A stretch of DNA of 64,000 nt from Ziziphus jujuba (taxonomy: Eukaryota > Streptophyta > Magnoliopsida > Rosales > Rhamnaceae). Made by a program: the position numbers and the translations under genes. Positions 34,964 through 45,987 of the stretch are shown in pieces. Position 1 is the first letter of the stretch, and every line of letters starts with the position of its first letter. Below the pieces are notes generated by a model. That model was not told the origin of the DNA. It worked only from the letters and a program-made list of their open reading frames with translations, and searched no databases. The DNA lies in assembly GCF_031755915.1 (NCBI RefSeq), contig NC_083386.1, positions 21,251,001 to 21,315,000 of the forward strand, read 5' to 3'.

Positions 34964-37900
34964 TGTAACACCCCATCCCGAACCATGTCGGAATTTTTGC
35001 ACGTTGACCGAGGTTGATTGTTGACCATTGACTTAGACCGTTGACCAAGGGTCAAAAGTTGACTTTTTGTTTCGGTTGGAATTCTAGGTTGACTGAGGTA
35101 CCGTTACGAAGTACACGTTGGCACGAGTTCGTAGACTAGTAGCACGTTGAAAACGGAGCTACGGTTTGAAAGCTTGGAGCAAAACAAGTTGAGGTTCAAA
35201 CTGTCCAAAAGGTGTCAGGAGTTGACTTTTTATGGTTGTAGAATTTTGCTTTGATTTTGGTATGGTTGTACAGTGCTCGTCGATACGAGTTCACAGACTA
35301 GCGACATGCCTAATTTGGACGTACGGTTAAAAAGTTATGGACGCGTGAAGTTTGCCGGATATTGTAATATTTTAATGTTTTTGAATCGATGAACAGTAAA
35401 ATGCCACGTGTCGTCACCTGATTGGTCTACATGGATGAACAGCATCACCCATGGTGGCTTTTATTTGGCAAAAAGACCAAGGAAGAGAGAGAAAGAGAGA
35501 GAGGAGAGAGAGAAACGATCGGCCACCACCGGTTGGCCACCGGAGGGCTACACGCGCCGGCCAAACGGGACCCCCTCCCCATTTCCGGCCAAACAATAAA
35601 ATCTCACGACCGCCGATCGCCGAACGCGCCCAGATCGAGGCGGCGAAGCTCGGCGGTGATTTTTCCCCTCCACCGCCTTTTGACCCCTTTCTGGCCATTT
35701 TCAGGCCACATGCGCCAGCCACCCCTCACCACCTCCTCATTTCTGGCCAGCCCACCAAATTTCACGGCCACCGGACCTCCGACGCGCGGGGATCGAAGTG
35801 TTTTCCGGTGAGGCACTGAAAATCTTCAAACCTCGATTTCTCCGCCATCCGGCCTCCGTTTGCCTCACTGCCGGTCCTATTGGAATCCTCTCCCCTCGAT
35901 CTACAAAACCGCCAAAAATCTCAGCCAACTGTCACCGCACGCGCCGCCGCCGGCGATGGTTGCCGGTGACCGCGGCGACTCGCCAGAAATCACTGTTCCG
36001 GCGAGTACCCAGTTGTACCGCCAGTCCCTGTCCCCTAATTCTCACCCCCTGAATCCAAATCCCGGGTCCTTTTCTACCAATTCGCGACGGATTAAGAGAA
36101 TCAAAGAGTTGAATCCCGAAAGCTTTCCGGTGAGATTCCGGCCACCACCGGTCCGATCTCCGAGAAGTAAGACTGGATTTGTAATCCTCGTCGCTCAAGC
36201 TTCGATTCGGTATATTACTCGTCAATTTTGGATAACGTTTGTGTTTGACCCCCCGGGTACCGGGTATTATTTACCCGAATAAAGTATTAATTTATTTGAC
36301 TGTGTGTGAATTGTGTTCTAGGAGCACGGGTGAGTCGTGCAATTGATCCCATGGTGGATCGTGGTTTAATTGCGTGCTCCAGGTGAGTGATCCACCTTTG
36401 AAAATATTTTTGGGGTAATTAATTATATTTATGTCATGTTAATTTGATATCTGCAGTTATCTCATGTGTTGTACTTTAAATATAATCGGGAAAAATATTA
36501 TTTTATATATATTTACCCATTGGTGCTAAATGCAATTTTGGGGTCATTAAGAAATTCCCGATTATTATTTTATTGTGATTAAATGGTATTTATTACACAT
36601 GAGCAAGTATTTTCAGTAATTAATTGTGTCTGAATTTTATATTATTTTTGGGCATAATTGGTTTGAATATTTTAAGAAAATTATTTGTTTAAATTGGTGG
36701 TTTAATTTTCATAATTATGCCCGTGGTATAATATTTGTTGAACCGCGTGTTGCGAGAAAAATTATTTTTATTGGTTATTGGTTATCGATGTTTTCGTACC
36801 GGGTTTGTTAAATGAAAATATGTGGGATGGTAAATGTGAAAATTGGTATATTTCCCACGGTAATTTTGGAAAGAACGGTACGGTTGAGTTAATAATTATT
36901 TTAGACGCACTCATACAGTATTGGTGTTCTGGTGTATGTATATGTGGTTCAGCGTGCAAGTATTATGTCTCCCGTGGATTGCCATTGGATCGTGGACAGG
37001 CAAGTCTTATACAGTGCACACAGCCGCCCCCCTCCTTGGCCGGGATGACGGTTTCAGCAGTGGTATTGTCAGGACGCCGAAGTGCCGTTTGCAAGTTTCT
37101 CTCTTTAATCTCCCCGCCAGTCGGTGCTTAAGACGCTGGGTATCGGAGGGCATCACTGGTATATGGTGTGGTGCATCAAGTACAAATTATTCGGATAGAA
37201 ATTTCAAACCCCAAAGACTACAAAATTATTTATTATAATTTATTACATTTTATTTATATTTGGGGTATTTATTTATTTATTTGTTGTTTATTAAATTATT
37301 TGATCCCTTGGTTTTCGGGAAGTACGAATATCGGGTTTTGTGAAAATGTTTTAAAAGGGGAACATTTCCAACGGAGTGAGTAGTGAGGATTTTGAGAGAA
37401 AATATTACTTCAATTGTTTATTATTTATTTAGCTATTTAGTTGTTGGTTTTAATTAAATTTCTTTATTTGGTATATTATTAATATTAAAGGTGTTCAGTA
37501 GATAGGGTCACTCACTGAGATGATTAGCATCTCACGTTTTTAAATTCCGTTCCCCTAGGTCCAGGTTGGAGATGTTGATTGTCCAGGACGAGCCCAACGT
37601 CTCAGTTCGTTGCCGAAAGTTCAAGAAGTATTTTTTCCCTTTTTCCTCTCTATCTTGTATTGCTTCTTATCTGTCATGGTACTAATTCCACATTTATTGT
37701 ATAATGCTCTGTATACTGTATTGGACGTGTAGTTATTATTTATGCACTGATTTACTGTTCTTTGAAGTGCTGTAAATTTGTGGAATCGATTTGTAGTAAT
37801 GTGGGAGGAATAAGGGGACGCTTATAGAAGTGTGTTTTCAGTGCAGGAAGTTGTTTGGTTAGTCCTACCCTTAGGGGAGGTGCTGCCGGATTTTCCGTTG

Positions 37901-37975
37901 GAAGGTTCGGTGGTATTTCCCTGGGATCAGGGCTTGTCTAGGGTTCCGGGAAGGAATTCTGGACGGGTCCTGACA
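34964..37975 (+). repeat. 5' LTR of T2 (3012 bp)
   Basis: Begins with a dense group of TTGAC cores (35004-35093). Then come a purine-rich tract (35482-35517), a GC-rich ccggcc-type stretch to about 36240, an AT-rich part, the conserved block (36960-37195) and the end segment. Short open frames inside it are by-products of composition. Confidence 0.93.
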
Positions 37976-37977
37976 GT

Positions 37978-37990
37978 TGGTATCAGAGCT
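37978..37990 (+). other. primer binding site of T2
   Basis: tggtatcagagct, the tRNA-iMet complement, lies two bases after the LTR end. Confidence 0.92.
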
Positions 37991-38880
37991 CTAGGTTCTA
38001 GTATTCCTAAGGGACTGTGCATTGTTGTGCATCCCATCCGCATCTAATCTCTCATTTTACTCGTCTTAAAGCGTTCTTTTCGTTTGTCTCGAAGTAAATT
38101 CGTGGTCTAAGTTGATATAACTCTAATCTTCGAGGGTGTCAATTAGAATCACCTATCCTAACGGGGAATTCCTATGGCCTAGTCGATTGTCGAGGATTGC
38201 CTTTTCTTTTTGAAGGTCAAGTAATGGGGGCAGATCCAATTCTGTGAATCTTTTTGGGATCTGAAGCGATCCTAGATATGGATCGAGTGGTTATGCATCT
38301 TATGTTTATGGACCGCTGGCATAGAGTAAAGTTAGAGTGATTTAGGTTACCTGAAGTGGTGCTTCGTGGAGGAGTTAGGAAGCCTTTGCAGAGGTTAATT
38401 TCTGCTGTCATTGTAAGGAGCTATCGGAGAATGGTTGTCAAGGGTATTTGGCCCAGGTGGTTGATGCCAAAGAAGATGGTGAGCGTTGGAATCGCTAATA
38501 GTGGGAAGCAATTCGAAAGCATTTTCCCAGCAAGTTATCTGGATTACGACCGTAAAAGGGATATCGAATCATTATTGATTTGGCTTTGGATATCGATCTA
38601 TTTCAGTACCGCCATGCCGTGCGACTCCATTAAAGTTAAAGGACTTAAAGGCTTAATTGCAAGATTTGGTGAATAAAGGTTTCACTAGGTCAAGTTTATC
38701 ATCGTGAATGGTATCCGTTTCATTCATAGAGAAGAAGGATGATTGCCTAAGGGTGTGTATCGGCTATCAACGATTTAGCAAGGTCACCACCCATAATCGA
38801 TATTTGTTGTCGAGTATGAATGTGTGTCGATCAACCTCAAAGAGCCAAGATACTTTTCCGATCGATTATTAAAAATTAAA
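37991..38880 (+). pseudogene. T2 internal domain: decayed RT start
   Basis: Near 38512-38670 the text resembles the gypsy segment that precedes RT (FPASYLDYDRKRDIE). Near 38729-38818, in another frame, KKDDCLRVCIGYQRFSKV followed by NRYLL corresponds to the KKDGSLRMCIDYRQLN motif of gypsy RT. Stops and frame changes are dense, and no YxDD motif follows. Confidence 0.7.
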
Positions 38881-39470
38881 TACTTTTCAAAGTGGTATTT
38901 GAAATTAAGGGTATTTTATTCAAGTATTTTTTGTTTATGTTCGTACATGTATTTGTATGTTATATTGTTTGATATTATACTGCACCATATGGAGGCGGCA
39001 AACCAATGTGGTCCATGTAGAGCTAGCCCCATAATCATGTTGCCTACGAGTTCAGGGGATCGGACGGCCAATATAGGCAACCATCCTGGTTTGTATTGGT
39101 AGCAGAGTGTCGGCGGCAGTTGGAATCATGGATCATGTAGTATGTAGAAGGTATCGTACGTACCTCCATTACGAGCGTGCATATTTTGTTTTATGCTATG
39201 GATTTTAAGATATGATTTTTATGCATTTGTTCGCATTTTTATTATTGTTCCAATGTGGAGTTTTAACAATTGCCTATGCAAGTTAAGGTATTTTAAAATA
39301 ATTTTCGTATTATTTATTATTTCATTGATTTAATTAGTAAATTTCATAAATTATATTTCGATTTTCGAAGAAGTTTGGAAATTTAATTTGGGTTGGTAAA
39401 TTGTATGTATTTTATGTTGGTGGTATATTTGAAAAATATATTTTATTATTTGTTTTATGTTATGGTTTTT
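38881..39470 (+). repeat. T1-type LTR fragment inside the T2 internal domain
   Basis: About 38935-39235 matches the reverse complement of T1 31300-31610 closely, for example ggtccatgtagagctagcc and ggaatcatggatcatgtag. It separates the RT remnant from the integrase remnant. Its borders are fuzzy. Confidence 0.75.
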
Positions 39471-41555
39471 CCAAGAGAGACTTAAGGGTTAAGTATCGCC
39501 AAATTGAGAATCCAAAGTAGGATATCGTTGAGTTCAAAAAGGAGATCCTAAAGGAAGCACGTGATTCAATGTATGTGATCCACCCCAAGGGTACAAAGAT
39601 GTATGGAGTGCTCACTAGATGACATTATGGTTTGGCACGATAAAGGAAGTTGCAGGATTTGAATAAAGGTACTTAAGTCATCGACAAGTAAAAGTGGGGA
39701 ATAGAAACGTTGAGGTAGTTTCAATCCTTGCCCATTTCCGCATCGGGTGGGGAGGTGTAAACATGGATTTCGTGCTTAAACTATCGTTCACAAAGAGAAG
39801 GTACGACAGCGTTTAGAGAATCAAACAAGATCCGGATAGCGATTAAAGTTCTACTTGGTTGTTGATGAGGTTAATGAGATGAGGATGATTCCTTAGGCAT
39901 GGTTAGATGTTTAAGCATGGTTATTTTCATTCTAGAAGCTAAGATCTTGATATCTTATTTCCTTGGAGATTTAAGGTTCGTATTGATGGTGCTTTATCGA
40001 TTCAAGGTGGTTGATATTGTTGGTGATAATTTACAATGATAAAGAGTATGATTTTTGGGACGTAGTTAGAATTTAAGAAGTGTGGAATACTTTTATGGGT
40101 TAAGGATCTAGTGATTTGTTCATAGTATTGGTGGTGGTGCTAGAATTAAGATTTAAATTCCTTATTGCTTGAGGTGTGGATTCATGGAATTTATTTGAAA
40201 TTGGGGAAACTTAGGGTTTTCAAGAATGGTATTTGGATGTGAAAAATTTTATTCATGACCTTGGTGAATCTAGTTAAAAGAAAGATTGATGTTTGTCGAG
40301 GTTAAGACTATTGGTTAATCAATGAGGAGCAAGGGTTTTATAATTGTAAGTACTAGGAGGGTAATCGAAGATAAGAGAATTAATCTCAACCTTAACTTGG
40401 TGATACCAGTATTTGAGGAAATTAGACTTAAGTTCTAATCTTACCTTTTGAATTGCTGATCGAGTTACGAGAGTTGGTTGTTGATTTAAGGATGCATGCT
40501 TCAGAAGCACTTTATGGTTAGCGTTCGACTATGACCAAGACTTGTAGATTGTGTTCTCGTGGCGTAGTTGAATATCCTTAATTAGGGGGCATGAGGAGGA
40601 AAGTTGCACAAGAGCAAAGTTAAAAATTCACTATTAGGCGTGATGGTAGTGATAGTGGATGAGGTCTCTATTATACTTGCTAAGTTAAGCTGCTCAGGTT
40701 CGGAAGAAGAGCTGTACAGTTGTGTGTATACAGATACAGTTGGAGCGAGACTTAACGACTGCATCGCCTTTCACCACAGGTCATTGGACAAGCGAAGTGC
40801 AGAGTTTATACTTCGGAAGTTATGCTGAGACCATGCATTATGCAATGTCGAAAGAAGCTGGTTTGAGCAATGGGCATCAATAGAATTCGTTATGATATTA
40901 GCTACCAAGCGAGCATCGAGGTGTCTTCGTGTGAGATTCTATATGGAAGGCAGCGCCGAACTCCACAGTGTTGAAGTGAAGTAGGTAAGGAAAAGCACCG
41001 TATAACGACCAACGTGAATTGGATGTGAACACCTACTGATGACTATGAATAAGGTGAAGGTCATCCAAGAGAGTTGAAGACGCTCAGGAATTGACAAATG
41101 AGTTCAGCCGATGTGCATGGAAAAGATGTTAAGTTCAAAGTCCGAGATTAAGTTTTGAAATTATCTCCGTAGAAGAGAATGGTACGCTTTGGTTGATAGA
41201 GAAAGCCAAGTTCTTGTTACATTGGTTCTACAGGGTCATTGGAAGAATTGGTTTTGTGGCATGCAAGTTAGTATTTTCGGGAAAGCAGACATCGGCATGC
41301 AGCGTAATTCACGTGTTGTTGCTACGAAAGGACATCGAAGATCTGTTAGGTAAGAAGTGACTAAGACAGATTTTAAATCATGAAGAATGCATATGGGTCA
41401 ATAAGACTATCTTCTCAGATCAAAAGTCTCGTGGTGAATTAATCTAGTCGAGAAAGCGACGTGGAAGCTCGAGGCACAAATCCGCAATCAATATTCTTAT
41501 GCGTTTCGGCGACATAAGAAATTTCGAGGATGAAATTTTTGTAAGGGGGGAAGGT
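39471..41555 (+). pseudogene. T2 internal domain: decayed integrase and polyprotein tail
   Basis: Readable pieces in order: NMDFVLKL near 39762 (integrase core, first Asp); ARLNDCIAFHHRSLDKRS near 40745, matching the region around the catalytic Glu; a YQASIEVSSCEILYGR segment near 40900; a VLKLSP segment near 41155; and a WWINLVEKATWKLEAQIRN segment near 41430. A frame just before the polypurine tract reads NFEDEIF. About 0.8 kb between 39800 and 40590 shows nothing recognisable. Every frame is repeatedly interrupted. Confidence 0.7.
41543..41554 (+). other. polypurine tract of T2
   Basis: aaggggggaagg lies just before the 3' LTR start at 41556. Confidence 0.88.
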
Positions 41556-44500
41556 TGTAACACCCCATCCAGAACCATGTCGGAATTTTTGCACGTTGAC
41601 CGAGGTTGACTGTTGCCCGTTGACTTTGACTGTTGACCCAAGGGGTCAAAAGTTGACTTTTTGTTTCGGTTGGAATTCTAGGTTGACTGAGGTACCGTTA
41701 CGAAGTACACATTGGCACGAGTTCGTAGACTAGTAGCACGTTGAAAACGGAGCTACGGTTTGAAAGTTAGGAGCAAAACAAGTTGAGGTTCAAACTGTCC
41801 AAAAGGAGCCGGAGTTGACTTTTTATGGTTGTAGAATTTTGCTTTGACTTTGGTATGGTTGTAAAGTGCTCGTCGATACGAGTTCACAGACTAGCGGCAT
41901 GACTAATTTGGACGTACGGTTAAAAAGTTATAGACGCGTGAAGTTTGCCGGATACTGTAATATTTTAATATTTTTGAATCGATGAACAGTGAAATGCCAC
42001 ATGTCGTCACCTGATTGGTCCACGTGGATGAACAGTGTCACCCATGGTGGCTTTTATTTGGCAAAAACGCCGCGAAGAGAGAGAAAGAGAGAGAGGGAGA
42101 GAGAAGGAGAGAGAGAAACGACCGGCCACCACCGGTTGGCCACCGTTCGGCCACCTGAGGGCTACATGCGCCGGCCAGATGGGACCCCCTCCCCATTTCA
42201 GGCCAAACCCCAAAATCTCACGACCGCCGGTCGTTGGACGCACCCGGATCGAGGCAGCGAAGCTCGGCGGTGATTTTTCCCCTCCACCGCCGTTTGACCC
42301 CTTTTCGGCCATTTTCAGGCCACATGCACCAGCCACCCCTCACCATCTCCTCATTTCCGGCCAGCCCACCAAATTTCACGGCCATCGGACCTCCGACGTG
42401 CGAGGATCGGAGCATTTTCCGGCGAGGCGCTGAAAATCTTCAAACCTCGATTTCTCCGCCGTCCGACCTCCGTTTGCCTCACTGCCGGTCCCGTTGGAAT
42501 CCTCTCCCCTCGATCTACAAAACTGCCAAAAATCTCAGCCAACGGTCACCGTACGCGCCGCCGCAGGCGACAGTTGCCGGTGACTGCGGAGGCTCGCCGG
42601 AAATCACTGTTCCGGCGAGTACCCAGTTGTACCGCCGGTCCCTATCCCCTAATTCTCACCCCTTGAATCCAAATCCCGGGTCCTTTTCCGCCAATTAGCG
42701 ACGGATTAAGAGAATCAAAGAGTTGAATCCCGAAAGCTTTCCGGCGAGATTCCGGCCACCACTGGTCCGATCTCCGGGAAGTAAGACCGGATTTGTAATC
42801 CTCGTCGCTCAAGCTTCGATTCAATATATTACTCGTCAATTTTGGATAACGTTTGTGTTTGACCCCCCGGGTACCGGGTATTATTTACCCGAATAAATTA
42901 TTAATTTATTTGACTGTGTGTGAATTGTGTTCTAGAAGCACAGGTGAGTCGTGGAATTGATCCCATGGTAGATCGTGGTTTAATTGCGTGCTCCAGGTGA
43001 GTGACCCACCTTTGAAAATATTTTTGGGGTAATTAATTATATTTATGTCGTGTTAATTTGATATCTGCAGTTATACTCATGTGGTGTACTTTAAATATAA
43101 TCGGGAAAAATATTATTTTATATATATTTACCCATTGGTGCTAAATGCAATTTTGGGGTCATTAAGAAATTCCCGATTATTATTTTATTGTGATTAAATG
43201 GTATTTATTACACATGAGCAAGTATTTTCAGTAATTAATTGTGTCTGAATTTTATATTATTTTTGGGCATAATTGGTTTGAATATTTTAAGAAAATTATT
43301 TGTTTAAATTGGTGGTTTAATTTTCATAATTATGCCCGTGGTATAATATTTGTTGAACCGCGTATTGCGAGAAAAATTATTTTTATTGGTTATTGGTTAT
43401 CGATGTTTTCGTACCGGGTTTGTTAAATGAAAATATGTGGGATGGTAAATGTGAAAATTGGTATATTTCCCACGGTAATTTTGGAAAGAACGGTACGGTT
43501 GAGTTAATAATTATTTTAGACGCACTCATACAGTATTGGTGTTCTGGTGTATGTATATGTGGTTCAGCGTGCAAGTATTATGTCTCCCGTGGATTGCCAT
43601 TGGATCGTGGACAGGCAAGTCTTATACAGTGCACACAGCCGCCCCCCTCCTTGGCCGGGATGACGGTTTCAGCAATGGTATTGTCAGGACGCCGAAGTGC
43701 CGTTTGCAAGTTTCTCTCTTTAATCTCCCCACCAGTCGGTGCTCAAGACGCTGGGTATCGGAGGGCATCACTGGTATATGGTGTGGTGCATCAAGTACAA
43801 ATTTTTCGGATAGAAATTTCAAACCCCAAAGACTACAAAATTATTTATTATAATTTATTACAGTTTATTTATATTTGGGGTATTTATTTATTTATTTGTT
43901 GTTTATTAAATTATTTGATCCCTTGGTTTTCGGGAAGTACGAATATCGGGTTTTGTGAAAATGTTTTAAAAGGGGAACATTTCCAACGGAGTGAGTAGTG
44001 AGGATTTTGAGAGAAAATATTACTTCAATTGTTTATTATTTATTTATCTATTTAGTTGTTGGTATTAATTAAATTTCTTTATTTGGTATATTATTAATAT
44101 TAAAGGTGTTCAGTAGATAGGGTCACTCACTGTTAGTATCTCACGTTTTTAAATTCCGTTCCCTTAGGTCCAGGTTGGAGACGTTGATTATCCGGGGCGA
44201 GCCCAACGTCTCAGTTCGTTGCGGAAAGTTCAAGAAGTATTTCTTCCCTTTTTCCTCTCTATCTTGTATTGCTTCTTATCTGTCATGGTATTAATTCCAC
44301 ATTTATTGTATAATGCTCTGTATACTGTATTGGACATGTAGTTATTATTTATGCACTGATTTACTGTTCTTTGAAGTGCTGTAAATTTATGGAATCGATT
44401 TGTAGTAATGTGGGAGGAATAAGGGGACGATTATAGAAGTGTGTTTTCAGTGCAAGAAGTTTTTTGGTTAGTCCTACCCTTAGGGGAGGTGCTGCCAGAT

Positions 44501-44584
44501 TTTCCGTTGGAAGGTTCGGTGGTATTTCTCTGGGATCAAGACTTGTCTAGGGTTCCAGAAAGGAATTCTGGACGGATCCTGACA
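41556..44584 (+). repeat. 3' LTR of T2 (3029 bp)
   Basis: Aligns end to end with 34964-37975. By eye the first ~480 bases differ at about 6% of positions, while about 800 bases of the AT-rich middle and conserved block differ at about 1%. Confidence 0.93.
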
Positions 44585-44589
44585 ACATT

Positions 44590-45982
44590 ACTGATGCATA
44601 ATACCATATTGTCCATGGTAAATGGAAAATATTTGTTATAATTGGTTGCATATTAGGAGCATTCTCAATGGGTACATGTTCAAAAAATTATAATGGGTGA
44701 TATTATATTGTAATAATTTTTAACCAATCTCCCTATATATTTTTATATTTGTGTTTTATTTATGAAAGTAAAATGTAAAACTAAGTTGACATGATTATAT
44801 TTGTTATTGATAATGCATGGAATCCTTCTAATACATATATATATATATATGGTGGAACTAAAATGATACATATAATATTAGATAAATTACAAGGAATGAA
44901 AATAATATTTTATCAAATCAAACGTGCATTACACATTCCAAAGTTATAATGTTTTTTTATTATTATTTATAAGAAGATCCTCTGGTGGTGAGAGAGATAA
45001 AAGATAAACTACTTTCACTTTATTATGAACGTATTCCACTTTGAATATATATATATATATATATTACTAATAGATATTTTATTTTTATATCTAATATTGC
45101 ATTTTAACATATCATTATCACTTAGTTTTTGTATTTTATTATTTGTATTCCTTTGATTTATTAAAAATAATGGATTAAAATATAGGATAGAAGACTATAT
45201 AAATAAAATATTATCAATTTGTTTGTTTTAAAAAAAAAAAACAATAAAAGACATTCCTGTATTATACAAATTCTTTGTACAATTTGCACTAAATACCATA
45301 TAGTGATAAATACAATGCAGATCAATATAGCATAGGCTAATACAACAAGCTAATACAATACAGGCTAATACAATCCAGCCTACAAAATGAGCCCTAAGTA
45401 TTTAAGGTTGTTTGTATCGTGAAGTCACATGTTTTTAAGTTAATCCTCTTGAGATCTTGGGGTTTCAAATACATTGTTTTAACAAATATTTTATTTGGTC
45501 GGAACACTAATCAAATTCCTATTGCCTCTACTTTAGAAAGTAGTTAAGAAAATGGATAATAGGGTTCTTTGGTCAAAAAAGAGAAGTCAAATTTCTCAGT
45601 ACTTAAATGAAAGCTTAAGTTTTCCCAAGCTTGAAAAGATAAAGATAAATTTTATTCTGGAGTATTATTTTCATTTTTAAGTAGTTGCTATTGGACCACT
45701 TGTTGGTGTTCGATGTTGTAGGAGTTGTTCTTCTACCTTTATTTGGACAAGCTTGTGCAAGTTTGAATTCATATCAAATCTTGGTAAGATATCATATGAC
45801 GTTCATATACAAAGCTTATTTGAGGCTGGGCTTATCAATACAAGCTCCTTTACTTTGTCTAAAGCTACAAGGATGGAAGAAAAATAACTTAGAAAAATTG
45901 ATTTAGCCAAAAGATATATATATATATATATAATAAAAAAGTATATATATATATATAATCAATTTTGTTATGATGAGGGACC
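44590..45982. other. AT-rich non-coding spacer
   Basis: Holds several (AT)n runs (about 44837, 45045, 45917 and 45942). No coding sequence or element end is recognised. Confidence 0.45.
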
Positions 45983-45987
45983 ATGAG

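Larger units (their letters stand above)
34964..44584 (+). mobile_element. T2: long-LTR Ty3/gypsy element (Tekay/Del-like) with decayed internal domain
   Basis: LTRs of 3012 and 3029 bp start TGTAACACCCC and end CTGACA. The 5-bp duplication acatt is perfect (34959-34963 and 44585-44589). A tRNA-iMet primer site follows the left LTR, and a purine tract (aaggggggaagg, 41543-41554) precedes the right one. The 3.58-kb internal part has no open frame of note, but decayed RT and integrase segments are readable. gag and protease were not found. The LTR size, start sequence, primer and the FEDEIF-like tail before the polypurine tract are consistent with Tekay-type chromoviruses; the lineage call is an inference. 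Confidence 0.92.

Noticed and set aside
35408..36282. Several overlapping 60-140 residue frames on both strands, also at 42000-42840 and 46430-47350
   Set aside because: They fall in the GC- and purine-rich part of the T-family LTRs, are not conserved in frame between copies, and are low in complexity.
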